From Actinomadura violacea (GTDB lineage Bacteria; Actinomycetota; Actinomycetes; Streptosporangiales; Streptosporangiaceae), in NCBI RefSeq assembly GCF_017573465.1, contig NZ_JAGEPF010000007.1, positions 1 to 64,000 of the forward strand: a DNA stretch of 64,000 nt, read 5' to 3'. Numbering within the stretch: the first letter of the stretch is position 1; each line of letters starts with the position of its first letter. A model generated the notes under the pieces. That model saw only the letters and a program-made list of their open reading frames with translations, did not search any database and was not told the origin of the DNA. The position numbers and the translations under genes are program-made. Positions 37,561 to 45,812 of this stretch are shown here, piece by piece.

Positions 37561-38322
37561 CCCGGGGGCTTGGCGGACTTGGGGTGGGGGCGGGGTCGCT
37601 CAGGTCCACCCACCCCCTTCCCGGCCGCGCCGCCGTCATCGGCGGCGACGCTGACCCAGCAGTCGTCGACGTCGGGGGCGCTGGACTCCGGCGGGCCGGG
37701 ATACAGGCAGGCGATCCGGCCAGGCGCCACCGCGAACGTGACCGGCTCCCACTCGGCCAGCAATGGCTGCAGCGGAACCCGCCCAGCGGCTCCCGCTCAC
37801 GCCACGGCGCCCTCTCGTGGATGCCGCTCAGCCACCCGTCCTGGTCGTCGCGGATCTCCTCGCGCTGGACCGCCAGCACCTCAGGATCACCCTCTCCAGG
37901 CGAAAGCTGCCAGCCGGGCCCGTACTCACCGTCACCACCCAAGCCAAGCGGGATCCTTCCGGTCTGGTCGACCTCCAGTTCGGCAAGAGGATGCAGGAAG
38001 CTGCGGCGGTATCTACGGCCCAGCAGATCGGGATGGTGGCGGGCCAGACGATAGAAGTCGGCCAGCACCGGAGGCACCGCGATCTGCGGCGGAGCCTGAA
38101 ATTCGGGCCGCCAGGCAGGCTGCAGCCGTCGCGGGAACCAACCCGCCGCGAACTCCCGCAACGCTCGGCGCCGATCGGTCAGAGCGTGCTCCAGCCACCC
38201 GATCCGGTGCCGGCTCATCCACCGGAACCAGCAGCGACCGCTGGAGATCCAACCACGAACCCCCTGGACGTCGACTGGTACACCTTCACCGGCTGAGCCA
38301 CGACGGTTCGCCGGTCAACTGG

Positions 38323-38796
38323 TCACTGAGGGGTGTCGGTCGCGGTCGTCCAGCGGGGATCGATATGGCCCAGCCAGGCGTCTTGAGCGTCCGCCAGCGG
38401 TCGGGTGAGCGGTAAGGGCAGGAAGCGGCAGGCGAACGTTAGGCCGGTGTCGTCTCCATCGCCGTGGACGGTGTGGTGCCATGCGTCCGCCGTGGTCGCG
38501 GGCGCGTGAAGGTGGAAGTAGGTGGTTCTGCGCGGCTGGTGGGTGTCCGGATGGGGCTTGTCCTCCGCGGCGATGTGCCGGACGACCGAGGCGGTGAGCA
38601 GACCGGTCTCTTCTGCGACCTCTCGCAAGACCGCTTGTTCCAGCTGCTCACCTGGTCGGACACCGCCGGCGGGGATCTGGGTTCCGGCTTGGGGCATGCC
38701 GACGTGGTCGAAGACCAGGAGTTCGGGGACGGCGCTTTGCCTGATCACGTAAGCCGCGACGCGGATTCTCGGTCGGGTCACCTCGGCATTGTCCAC
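38323..38796 (-). CDS. Nudix hydrolase
   Basis: A 157-residue protein. The Nudix box GGVRPGEQLEQAVLREVAEE followed by TGL (residues 43-65) fits Gx5Ex7REUxEExGU exactly. The N-terminus RIRVAAYVIRQSAVPELLVF is the usual first strand pair. GTG 38796 is the start; it lies 19 bases past the last base of the acyl-CoA dehydrogenase gene and reads the same way, so it may be the last gene of that long operon. The substrate is unknown; many members hydrolyse CoA or nucleoside diphosphate derivatives. Confidence 0.9.
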   Translation of the reverse strand: MDNAEVTRPRIRVAAYVIRQSAVPELLVFDHVGMPQAGTQIPAGGVRPGEQLEQAVLREVAEETGLLTASVVRHIAAEDKPHPDTHQPRRTTYFHLHAPATTADAWHHTVHGDGDDTGLTFACRFLPLPLTRPLADAQDAWLGHIDPRWTTATDTPQ

Positions 38797-38814
38797 GCTG
38801 CGCGGTGGCTGCGG

Positions 38815-39939
38815 TCAGGACGGTGCTCCGATGGGTGCGGCATGGGCGAGGCGGTCGCCGAGGGCGGCGGCGGTCGCGCCGGCGGCGCCGAGGGAGAAGG
38901 CGATCTGCCGTCCCCACAGGAAGTACCGGTGGACGGGGTAGTCGATGTCGGCGCCGATTCCGCCGTGCAGGTGCTGGGTGGCGTGGACGGCCCGCAACCC
39001 GGCGCGGGACGCCCACCATTTGGCGACCAGCGCGGCCGTCTCGGCGGCGTCCTCTTGGCCGGTGTCCAGGAGCCAGGCCGCGCGCCGGGTGGTCAGCCGG
39101 ATCGCCTCGGTGTCGAGGTAGGCGTCGGCGGCCCGCACCGCCACCGCCTGGTTCGTCGAGAGGGGGCGGCCGAACTGCTCGCGCTGGGACGTGTACTGCG
39201 CCGTGACCTGGAGGGCCTGCTCGCAGACGCCGGTCTGCAGTGCCGCCAGCGCCACCCGGGCTCGGAGGCGGGACCAGGAGAGCACTTCGGCGCCGTCCGA
39301 GGGCAGGAGGTTTGTGTCGGCGACGGTGACGCCGTCGCAGCGGATCGAGGCGCGGCTCTCCCTGCTGGTGGCGCCGAGTTCGGTCGTGGTGAGGCCCGCG
39401 CTGTCGGTGGGCACGATCGCCATCACGGTCGTTCCGTCGTCGAGCCGGGCGGGGACGAGGAGTGCGGCGGCCTCCCGCGCGGCGGGGACGGAGAGGAGGT
39501 CGCCGGTCAGGGAGAGCCCGGCGGGGGTGCGTGACGCCGCCAGTCCGGCGCCGCCCGTGCTCTCCTCCAGCGCGGAGGTGACCGGGGCCGATCCGTCCAG
39601 GATGCCGGGCAGCCAGGCGCTGAGCTGGTCCGGGGTGCCGAAGCGGACGATCGTCAGGGCGGCGATGGCCACGGGCCACAGCGGGACCGGCGCGACCCGC
39701 CGGCCCTGCTGCTCCAGCACGGTCACCAGGCCGAGCATGCCGAGGCCGGCGCCGCCCGCCTGCTCGGGCAGCGCGATGCCGAGGAGGCCGGCGTCGGCGA
39801 GCGCCTTCCAGAGGGTCGGGTGGAAGCCGCCCCCGTCCTTCTCGGCTTCCACGACGCGGTCCAGGGTCGCGAGGTCGGTGAAGATCTCGTTCGCCAGTTC
39901 GCGCGCGGCTTCGAGGTCGCCGTCCAGGTCGAAGTCCAT
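38815..39939 (-). CDS. Acyl-CoA dehydrogenase, FadE27/FadE29-like subunit
   Basis: A 374-residue acyl-CoA dehydrogenase. The middle domain is poorly conserved for FAD contacts, while the C-terminal domain has the blocks REQFGRPLSTNQAVAVRAAD and HATQHLHGGIGADIDYPVHR. The length and HLHGGIGADIDYPxHRYFLWG agree with the second subunits of the heterotetrameric steroid side-chain dehydrogenases (FadE27 373 residues, FadE29 387 residues in M. tuberculosis, from memory). ATG 39939 lies one base after the TGA of the preceding dehydrogenase gene, as expected for an obligate alpha2-beta2 pair. It would oxidise a C5 or C3 side-chain CoA ester of a steroid. Confidence 0.88.
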   Translation of the reverse strand: MDFDLDGDLEAARELANEIFTDLATLDRVVEAEKDGGGFHPTLWKALADAGLLGIALPEQAGGAGLGMLGLVTVLEQQGRRVAPVPLWPVAIAALTIVRFGTPDQLSAWLPGILDGSAPVTSALEESTGGAGLAASRTPAGLSLTGDLLSVPAAREAAALLVPARLDDGTTVMAIVPTDSAGLTTTELGATSRESRASIRCDGVTVADTNLLPSDGAEVLSWSRLRARVALAALQTGVCEQALQVTAQYTSQREQFGRPLSTNQAVAVRAADAYLDTEAIRLTTRRAAWLLDTGQEDAAETAALVAKWWASRAGLRAVHATQHLHGGIGADIDYPVHRYFLWGRQIAFSLGAAGATAAALGDRLAHAAPIGAPS

Positions 39940-39940
39940 G

Positions 39941-41146
39941 TCAGCTCCGTTCAGGGGTGGTCGCGGGGCGGCGGCGGGCGGCGAGGGTCATGCCGAGGCT
40001 GTTGGACGCGACGATCTCGCGCATCACCTCGTTGGTGCCGCCGCCGAAGGTGTTGTTCTGTGCCCGGCGGCCGAGGGACTCGACCCGGCCCTGCAGCGCG
40101 GCGCCGGGGCTGCCGGGACGCAGCAGGCCGGCGGCGCCGAGCACTTCCTGGAGCCGGCCGTAGGCGGTCACCACCGCCTCGGTGCCGAAGATCTTGGCGG
40201 CCGCCGAGTCGCCGCCGCCGAGCGTGTTCGCGGCGACGTCGGCCACCAGGCGGAGGCTGAACAGCTCCGCGGCGCTGAGGAGGGCGTACACCTCGGCCAT
40301 GGTGTGGCGCACCCAGGGGAGGTCGTGGACGGTGCCGTCGCCGAGCCGCTCCTGCCGGGCCCAGGCGAGCACCTCGTCGAACAGTTCGTTGGCGATGCCG
40401 CCGCGGGCGGCGAGGGCGACGCGCTCGTGGTTCAGCTGGTCGGTGATCAGGCTCCAGCCCTGGTTCAGCTCGCCGACCAGGTTGGACAGCGGGACGCGGA
40501 CGTCCTCGTAGTAGGTCGCGGCGGTGCTGATGCCGCCCACGGTCTTGATCTCGGTGGCGGAGAACCCCGGCGCGTCCGTGGGCACGAGGACGACGGAGAT
40601 GCCCTTGTGCCGGGGCGCGTCCGGGTCGGTGCGGACCGCGAGCCACACCCAGTCGGCGAAGACGGCGGCGCTGGTGAAGATCTTGTTGCCGTCGATGACG
40701 AGGTGGCCGCCGTCGATGCGGGCGCGGGTCCGGAGCGAGGCGAGGTCGGTGCCGGCTCCAGGCTCGGTGTAGCCGATGGCGAAGATCAGCTCGCCGGCGA
40801 GGATCCTCGGCAGGAAGTAGTCCTTCTGCTCCGGTGTGCCGTGCTTCATCAGCGCCGGCGCCACCGTGTTCAGGGTGACGAGGGAGAGCGGCGCGCCGGC
40901 CCGGATCACCTCGTCGTAGAACACGTAGAGCGCCTCGGGGTCCTCGCCGCGTCCGCCGTACTCCTCGGGGAAGCCGAGCCCGAGCCAGCCGTCCTCGCCC
41001 ATGCGCCGCAGGATCCGGCTGAAGGTGGGGCCGCCCTCGGTCTGGTCGACGAGGTCGCGGCGGTCCCGCGGGCTGATGATCTCGGCGAAGTAGGCGCGCA
41101 GTTCGGCGCGCAGCCGCTTGGAGTCCGCCGACAGGTCGGGATGCAT
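39941..41146 (-). CDS. Acyl-CoA dehydrogenase, FadE26/FadE28-like subunit
   Basis: A 401-residue acyl-CoA dehydrogenase. FAD- and substrate-binding blocks are present: FAIGYTEPGAGTDLASLRTR, IDGNKIFTSAAVFADWVWLA and QLNHERVALAARGGIA. The end GGGTNEVMREIVASNSLGMT is typical. The length is that of FadE26 (about 400). ATG 41146 has GGAG 7 bases upstream. With the next gene it should form the alpha2-beta2 enzyme of the steroid side-chain pathway. It is preceded by the FadE34-like gene 11 bases upstream, so all three are one transcript. Confidence 0.9.
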   Translation of the reverse strand: MHPDLSADSKRLRAELRAYFAEIISPRDRRDLVDQTEGGPTFSRILRRMGEDGWLGLGFPEEYGGRGEDPEALYVFYDEVIRAGAPLSLVTLNTVAPALMKHGTPEQKDYFLPRILAGELIFAIGYTEPGAGTDLASLRTRARIDGGHLVIDGNKIFTSAAVFADWVWLAVRTDPDAPRHKGISVVLVPTDAPGFSATEIKTVGGISTAATYYEDVRVPLSNLVGELNQGWSLITDQLNHERVALAARGGIANELFDEVLAWARQERLGDGTVHDLPWVRHTMAEVYALLSAAELFSLRLVADVAANTLGGGDSAAAKIFGTEAVVTAYGRLQEVLGAAGLLRPGSPGAALQGRVESLGRRAQNNTFGGGTNEVMREIVASNSLGMTLAARRRPATTPERS

Positions 41147-41157
41147 GGGCCGCTCCT

Positions 41158-43377
41158 TCAGGAGTCCTGGCGCGGCAGCCCGAGGACGCGCTGCGCGATG
41201 ACGTTGAGCTGGATCTCGACGGTCCCGCCGCCGAACAGGACGGACGGGAGGCCGATGTGGTCGATGGCGTAGCCGCCGTCGGCGACGGCTCCGGCTGGTC
41301 CGAGCAGGGAGACCAGCGCGCGCGAGCCGTCCCGCTGCGCGATCGCGTTGAAGACCTTCTGCACGCTGATCTCGGCGCCGAGGTCGTGGTCGGACAGCCG
41401 GGCCAGGACGCCGCGCAGGCCGAGCGCCGACAGCGCCATCTCGCGGGCGGTGTTGCGGCCGAGCACGCGGACGGCCTCGTCGTGGGACGCGGCGTGGTCG
41501 CCGCGCTCGATGAGCGCGCGGACGGTCTCGGCGGAGCCGTGGGTCAGCATGCCGCCCATGCTCAGCCGTTCGTTGGACAGGGTGGTCGCGGCGAGTCTCC
41601 AGCCGCGGCCGGGTTCGGAGACGAGGCATTCGTCGGGCACGAAGACGTCGTCGAGGAAGACCTCGTTGAACTCCGCGCGGCCCGTCGCCTGCCTCAGCGG
41701 GCGGACCTCGATGCCGGGCGTCCTCATGTCGACCAGGAAGTACGACAGGCCGCGGTGCTTGGGCGCGTCCGGGTCGGTGCGGGCGAGGCACACGCCCCAG
41801 TCGGCCTCGTGCGCGCCGGACGTCCACACCTTCTGGCCGGTGAGCGACCAGCCGCCGGGGACCCTGGTCGCCCGCGTGGACAGCGCCGCGAGGTCCGAGC
41901 CCGCGCCGGGCTCGCTGAACAGCTGGCACCACACGATCTCGCCGCGCAGTGTCGGCAGGACGAAGCGTTCCTGCTGTCCGGGCTCGCCGTGCGCGAGGAG
42001 GGTCGGCAGCACCCATTCGCCGATCACGGTGGTCGGCTGGTGGAGGCCGCGCCGCGCGAACTCCTCGGCGATCACGGACTGCTCGCCGGGGCCGGCCGCG
42101 AGGCCGTAGGGCGGCGGATAGTGCGGTGCCACCAGGCCGGCTTCGGCGAGGCGGGCCCGGCGCGGCCCGCCACGCACGGCGTACCGGTCGTCCTCCCCGG
42201 GGGTGGCGGGCAGGGTCTCGATCTCGTCGAGCACGCGGCGGACATCGGCCCGCAGTTCGGGGAAGGCGTCCTCGGCCACGAAGGCGAAATCCCGGGCGTC
42301 CGCGCGGGCGGCCTCGCCGAGCCGGTGCGCCCACTGCTCCTCGGGGCCGCAGGCCGAGGCGATGCTGAGCGCGCGGCGCCAGTACAGGTGCGCGTCGTGC
42401 TCCCAGGTGAAGCCGATGCCGCCGTGCATCATGACGCACTCGAACGCCGCGTCGATCCCGGCCGGCAAGGCGGTCACCGCCGCGGCCGCGGCGGCGAGGC
42501 GCCGCTGGGCGGCCGGCTGCTGCTCGGCGCGCGCCGCGTCCCAGGCGGCGGCGCAGGCCGTCTCGGTGCGGACCAGCATGAGGGCCGCCTTGTGCTGGAC
42601 GGCCTGGAACGCCCCCACCGGCCGGCCGAACTGGACGCGGGTCCGGACGTACTCGACGGCGGCGGCGAGGCACCACGACGCGATCCCGGCAGCCTCGGCG
42701 GCGAGGACGGTGTTGACGGCCAGGTCGGCGCGGGTCTGGTCCGGGGCTTCCAGGACGTCGCCGGGAGCGACCCGGTGGTCCGCCAGTTCGAGCCGCCCGA
42801 CCGACCGGGTCAGGTCGGTTCCCTCGTCGACGTGCACGACGGCCGTCTCGGCGGGGGTGAGCCGGAACCACAGGGCGCGGCTGGAATCGCCCCTCACGGC
42901 GGCCCGGACCACGACCTCCTCGGCCCCGGGCAGGCCGAGCACCGGACGGCAGGAGCCGTCCACTCGCCAGCCGTCCGGCTCCTGCACGGCGGTCAGACCG
43001 GACGTCGTCACCAGTGCCCCGGTGGCGCCGCCGGCATAGGCCCCGAGCAACCGGTCCCGGACCGCCGACGGCGGGGACGCGGCGACGACGGCGCCGGCGA
43101 TCGCGGTCGGCACGAACGGGCCAGGGACCAGGGCACGCCCCAGCTGCTCGGCCACGACGGCCAGTTCCATCAGGCCGGCGCCCGCGCCGCCGTGCTCCTC
43201 GGGCAGGTGCACCGCGTGCAGCCCCTGGCGGACGAGGGCGTCCCACGCCGGCGGGCGCCCGCCCGCCGCCAGGTCGGCGAGGGTCTCACGGGTCGCCGCC
43301 ACGGGCGCGTGGCGGCGGGCGAAGGCGGCGGCCGAGTCGGCGAGCGCGCGGTGATCGTCCTCGATGGGGAGTGGCAT
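41158..43377 (-). CDS. Two-domain acyl-CoA dehydrogenase (FadE34/ChsE3-like)
   Basis: A 739-residue fusion of two acyl-CoA dehydrogenase units. The first (1-355) has the C-terminal block RVQFGRPVGAFQAVQHKAAL and MMHGGIGFTWEHDAHLYWRR. The second (about 370-739) has WCQLFSEPGAGSDLAALSTR, SLTGQKVWTSGAHEADWGVC and LFGGGTVEIQLNVIAQRVLG. FadE34 of M. tuberculosis has the same double layout (711 residues) and forms the alpha2 version of the heterotetrameric enzymes. It oxidises steroid 22-oyl or cholanoyl CoA esters. ATG 43377 has AAGGA upstream. It may handle bile-acid or C5 cholesterol side chains. Confidence 0.9.
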   Translation of the reverse strand: MPLPIEDDHRALADSAAAFARRHAPVAATRETLADLAAGGRPPAWDALVRQGLHAVHLPEEHGGAGAGLMELAVVAEQLGRALVPGPFVPTAIAGAVVAASPPSAVRDRLLGAYAGGATGALVTTSGLTAVQEPDGWRVDGSCRPVLGLPGAEEVVVRAAVRGDSSRALWFRLTPAETAVVHVDEGTDLTRSVGRLELADHRVAPGDVLEAPDQTRADLAVNTVLAAEAAGIASWCLAAAVEYVRTRVQFGRPVGAFQAVQHKAALMLVRTETACAAAWDAARAEQQPAAQRRLAAAAAAVTALPAGIDAAFECVMMHGGIGFTWEHDAHLYWRRALSIASACGPEEQWAHRLGEAARADARDFAFVAEDAFPELRADVRRVLDEIETLPATPGEDDRYAVRGGPRRARLAEAGLVAPHYPPPYGLAAGPGEQSVIAEEFARRGLHQPTTVIGEWVLPTLLAHGEPGQQERFVLPTLRGEIVWCQLFSEPGAGSDLAALSTRATRVPGGWSLTGQKVWTSGAHEADWGVCLARTDPDAPKHRGLSYFLVDMRTPGIEVRPLRQATGRAEFNEVFLDDVFVPDECLVSEPGRGWRLAATTLSNERLSMGGMLTHGSAETVRALIERGDHAASHDEAVRVLGRNTAREMALSALGLRGVLARLSDHDLGAEISVQKVFNAIAQRDGSRALVSLLGPAGAVADGGYAIDHIGLPSVLFGGGTVEIQLNVIAQRVLGLPRQDS

Positions 43378-43400
43378 GGGGGTCCTTGTCCGGATGGTGG

Positions 43401-44546
43401 TCAGAGTCGTTCGAGAATGAGGCAGGTGGTGGCCGCCGCGGCGCAGATCGCGATCATCGCGATGTGGGCGTCGCGGCGCTCCAGCTCGTCGATGGCCGTG
43501 GCCAGCAGCCGGATGCCGGTCGCGCCGGCGGGGTGGCCGATCGCGATCGCGCCGCCGTTGACGTTCAGCCGGTCCTCGGGCACGTCCAGCTCGCGCGCGA
43601 ACGACATGGGGATCGAGGCGAACGCCTCGTTGACCTCGAAGAGATCGATGTCGGCCGGTGTCATTCCGGTCCGTTCGAAGAGCCTGCGGGCCGCGGGGAC
43701 GGTGCCGTCGAGCAGCAGCTCGGTGCTCCCTCCGACCACGCATTGGGCGAGCAGCCGCGCCCTCGGCGCGACCCCGAGTTCGCGGGCCCGCTCCCGGGAC
43801 GTCAGCAGCGCCGCGCTCGCCCCGTCGGAGACCTGGGAGGACGTGCCGGCGGTGTGCAGCCCGTACGGCACGGTCGGCCGCAGCCGGGCCAGCGCCTCCA
43901 TGCTGGTCTCCCGCAGCCCCTCGTCGCAGGTGACGAGCGTGCGGCCACCGTCGCCGTCCGGCACCTCGACCGGGAGGACCTGCCGGTCGAGGGCACCGGC
44001 CGCCCAGGCCGCCCGGGCGCGTTCCTGCGAGCGCAGCCCGAACGCGTCGATCTCCTCGCGGGTGATGCCGTGCACCGCGGCGATGCGGTTGGCGGCGTTG
44101 TACTGGTCCGGCTGCTCCACGTTCCAGGACGCGGGGCGCGGCGAACCCTTGCCGAGCCGGATCTCGGCGGCGACGGCGAGCGGGACGCTCGACATCACCT
44201 CGATCCCGCAGGCGACGCCGACGTCGAGCGCGCCCATCGCGATCTGCCCGGCCAGCAGCTGCACCGCCTGCTGGGACGTGCCGCACTGCGCGTCGATCGT
44301 GGTCGCTCCGGTGCGCGGCGGGAGGCCCGCGTGCACCCACGCGGTGCGGGTGATGTTGCCGAACTGCTCGCCCGCGGGCGTCACGCATCCGCCGATGACC
44401 TGCTCGGCGAGGTCGGGGGCGATCCCGGCGCGGTCGAGGACGCCGCGCTGGACGTGCCCGAGCAGCTCGGCGGCGTGCAGCGGCGAGAGCCAGCCCGCGC
44501 GCTTACCGAAGGGGGTGCGGACCGCGTCGATGATCACCGGGCTCAT
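43401..44546 (-). CDS. Thiolase (FadA5/FadA6-like) with unusual C-terminal motif
   Basis: A 381-residue acetyl-CoA acetyltransferase-type thiolase. The first active-site Cys is in TIDAQCGTSQQAVQLLAGQI (about residue 90), and the catalytic His in VNGGAIAIGHPAGATGIRLL. The C-terminal Cys block, normally CxGGGxG, reads IAICAAAATTCLILE: the Cys is kept but the glycines are alanine. This may affect the oxyanion hole or the nucleophile of the second step. ATG 44546 overlaps the TGA of the DegT gene. It would cleave 3-ketoacyl-CoA steroid side chains. Confidence 0.85.
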   Translation of the reverse strand: MSPVIIDAVRTPFGKRAGWLSPLHAAELLGHVQRGVLDRAGIAPDLAEQVIGGCVTPAGEQFGNITRTAWVHAGLPPRTGATTIDAQCGTSQQAVQLLAGQIAMGALDVGVACGIEVMSSVPLAVAAEIRLGKGSPRPASWNVEQPDQYNAANRIAAVHGITREEIDAFGLRSQERARAAWAAGALDRQVLPVEVPDGDGGRTLVTCDEGLRETSMEALARLRPTVPYGLHTAGTSSQVSDGASAALLTSRERARELGVAPRARLLAQCVVGGSTELLLDGTVPAARRLFERTGMTPADIDLFEVNEAFASIPMSFARELDVPEDRLNVNGGAIAIGHPAGATGIRLLATAIDELERRDAHIAMIAICAAAATTCLILERL

Positions 44547-45775
44547 TGCGGCACCTCGTCCCTCGTCCGGTGGCCGCGCGTGCTCGCGAAGCGGTGGATC
44601 GACTCGGTGATGCGGGTGACGTGCTCGTCGGTCAGGCCGTGGCTCATGCCGAGGGTCATGCCGCGCTCGAACACCGCGTCGGCGGCCGGCAGCCCCTCCT
44701 CGGGGACGCGGTGCTCGACGCCCGCCATCATCGGATGGCGGGTGATGTTGCCGCTCCAGACGGTCCGGGTGTCGATGCCGTCGGCTTCGATCGCCTCCTG
44801 CAGGTCGCTGCGGGAGAACGGGGCGTCCTCGTTGACCAGCACTGGGTAGCAGAGCCAGGCGGTGTCGAGGCCCGCGGTCTGCCGCGGCGTGGTGAAGAAG
44901 TCGGGGAAGGCCGCGTAGGCGGCGGTGTAGGCGTCGAAAATCTCGTGGCGGCGCTTGTAGTTCGCCTCCAGCTTGCCGAGCTGGACGACCCCGTACGCCG
45001 CGCCGAGCTCGGACGGCTCGAAGTTCCACGGCAGCAGATCGAAGATGAAGTCGTTGTCGTAGGCGACGCCGTCGAGGTCCTGGCGGAAGACCCGGCCGGT
45101 GCCGTTGCCGAACAGGTTCGGCTCGGACCGGCGGCCCCAGCGGCGCAGCAGCAGCGCCCGGTCCCGCGACTCCTCGTCGTCGACCATCACCATCCCTCCC
45201 GTGCTGGCGCAGGTGATGATGTGCGCCATCGAGAAGCTGGTGACGCTGATGTCGGCGCGCGCCCCCGTGGGGGTCCCGCGCAGCTTCGGGCCGAGGGCGT
45301 CGCAGCAGTCCTCGATCACCTTGAGGCCGTGCCGGTCGGCGATCGCGCGGATCGCGTCCCAGTCCGGTGCGTTGCCGGCCAGGTTCGGGAACAGCAGGGC
45401 CCGGGTCCGGTCGGTGACCAGCGCCTCGATCCGGCCGGGGTCGACGTTGAACGTGTCGGGTTCGACGTCGGCGAAGACCGGGACGAGTCCGGCGCGGACG
45501 ATGGGTGCGACGTCGGTGGAGAACGTCAGCGGCGAGGTGATCACCTCGCTGCCGGGCGGCAGTCCGAGCAGCTCGACGGCCAGGTACAGGGCGGACGACC
45601 CGGAGTTGCACATGACCCCGTACCGCTTGCCCGACAGTGCGGGGACGCGGGTCTCCAGCTCCTTCACGTTCGCGCCGATCCGCAGGCCTTGGGGGCCGCT
45701 GCGCAGCACGTCGACGACGGCCTGGATCTCCTCCTCCCCATGGGTGGCGCGGGCGTAGGTGATGCGTTCGCTCAC
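44543..45775 (-). CDS. DegT/DnrJ/EryC1/StrS family PLP enzyme, RfbH/ColD-like, His for catalytic Lys
   Basis: A 410-residue fold-type I PLP protein. PLP phosphate contacts NSGSSALYLAVELLGLPPGS and the Asp of VIEDCCDALGPKL (pyridine N) are present. Where aminotransferases have SFHxTKxLxxGEGG, it has SFSMAHIITCASTGGM, with His in place of the Schiff-base Lys. That swap is the hallmark of the sugar 3-dehydratases ColD and E1/RfbH. It lacks the Cys cluster that binds 2Fe-2S in E1 (LLRRWGRRSEPNLFGN has no Cys). ELGAAYGVVQLGKLEANYKR ends the conserved core. It lies inside the side-chain operon (37 bases after ltp2; ATGA overlap with the thiolase). The substrate is unknown; a PMP-type dehydration of a steroid intermediate is speculative. 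Confidence 0.85.
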   Translation of the reverse strand: MSERITYARATHGEEEIQAVVDVLRSGPQGLRIGANVKELETRVPALSGKRYGVMCNSGSSALYLAVELLGLPPGSEVITSPLTFSTDVAPIVRAGLVPVFADVEPDTFNVDPGRIEALVTDRTRALLFPNLAGNAPDWDAIRAIADRHGLKVIEDCCDALGPKLRGTPTGARADISVTSFSMAHIITCASTGGMVMVDDEESRDRALLLRRWGRRSEPNLFGNGTGRVFRQDLDGVAYDNDFIFDLLPWNFEPSELGAAYGVVQLGKLEANYKRRHEIFDAYTAAYAAFPDFFTTPRQTAGLDTAWLCYPVLVNEDAPFSRSDLQEAIEADGIDTRTVWSGNITRHPMMAGVEHRVPEEGLPAADAVFERGMTLGMSHGLTDEHVTRITESIHRFASTRGHRTRDEVPQ

Positions 45776-45812
45776 GGTGGGCTCCTTGTCTCGGTTGGTG
45801 GGGCGCGTCCGG

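Noticed and set aside
39941..43246. 1101-codon version of the acyl-CoA dehydrogenase
   Set aside because: The upstream part is an out-of-frame reading of the FadE34-like gene; ATG 41146 has a good ribosome-binding site and the family N-terminus.
41257..44610. 1117-codon plus-strand open frame
   Set aside because: It is a shadow of the FadE34-like and thiolase genes; high GC3 removes stops from the opposite strand.
43014..44849. 611-codon Arg-rich plus-strand frame
   Set aside because: Shadow of the thiolase and neighbouring genes; no start signal and biased composition.
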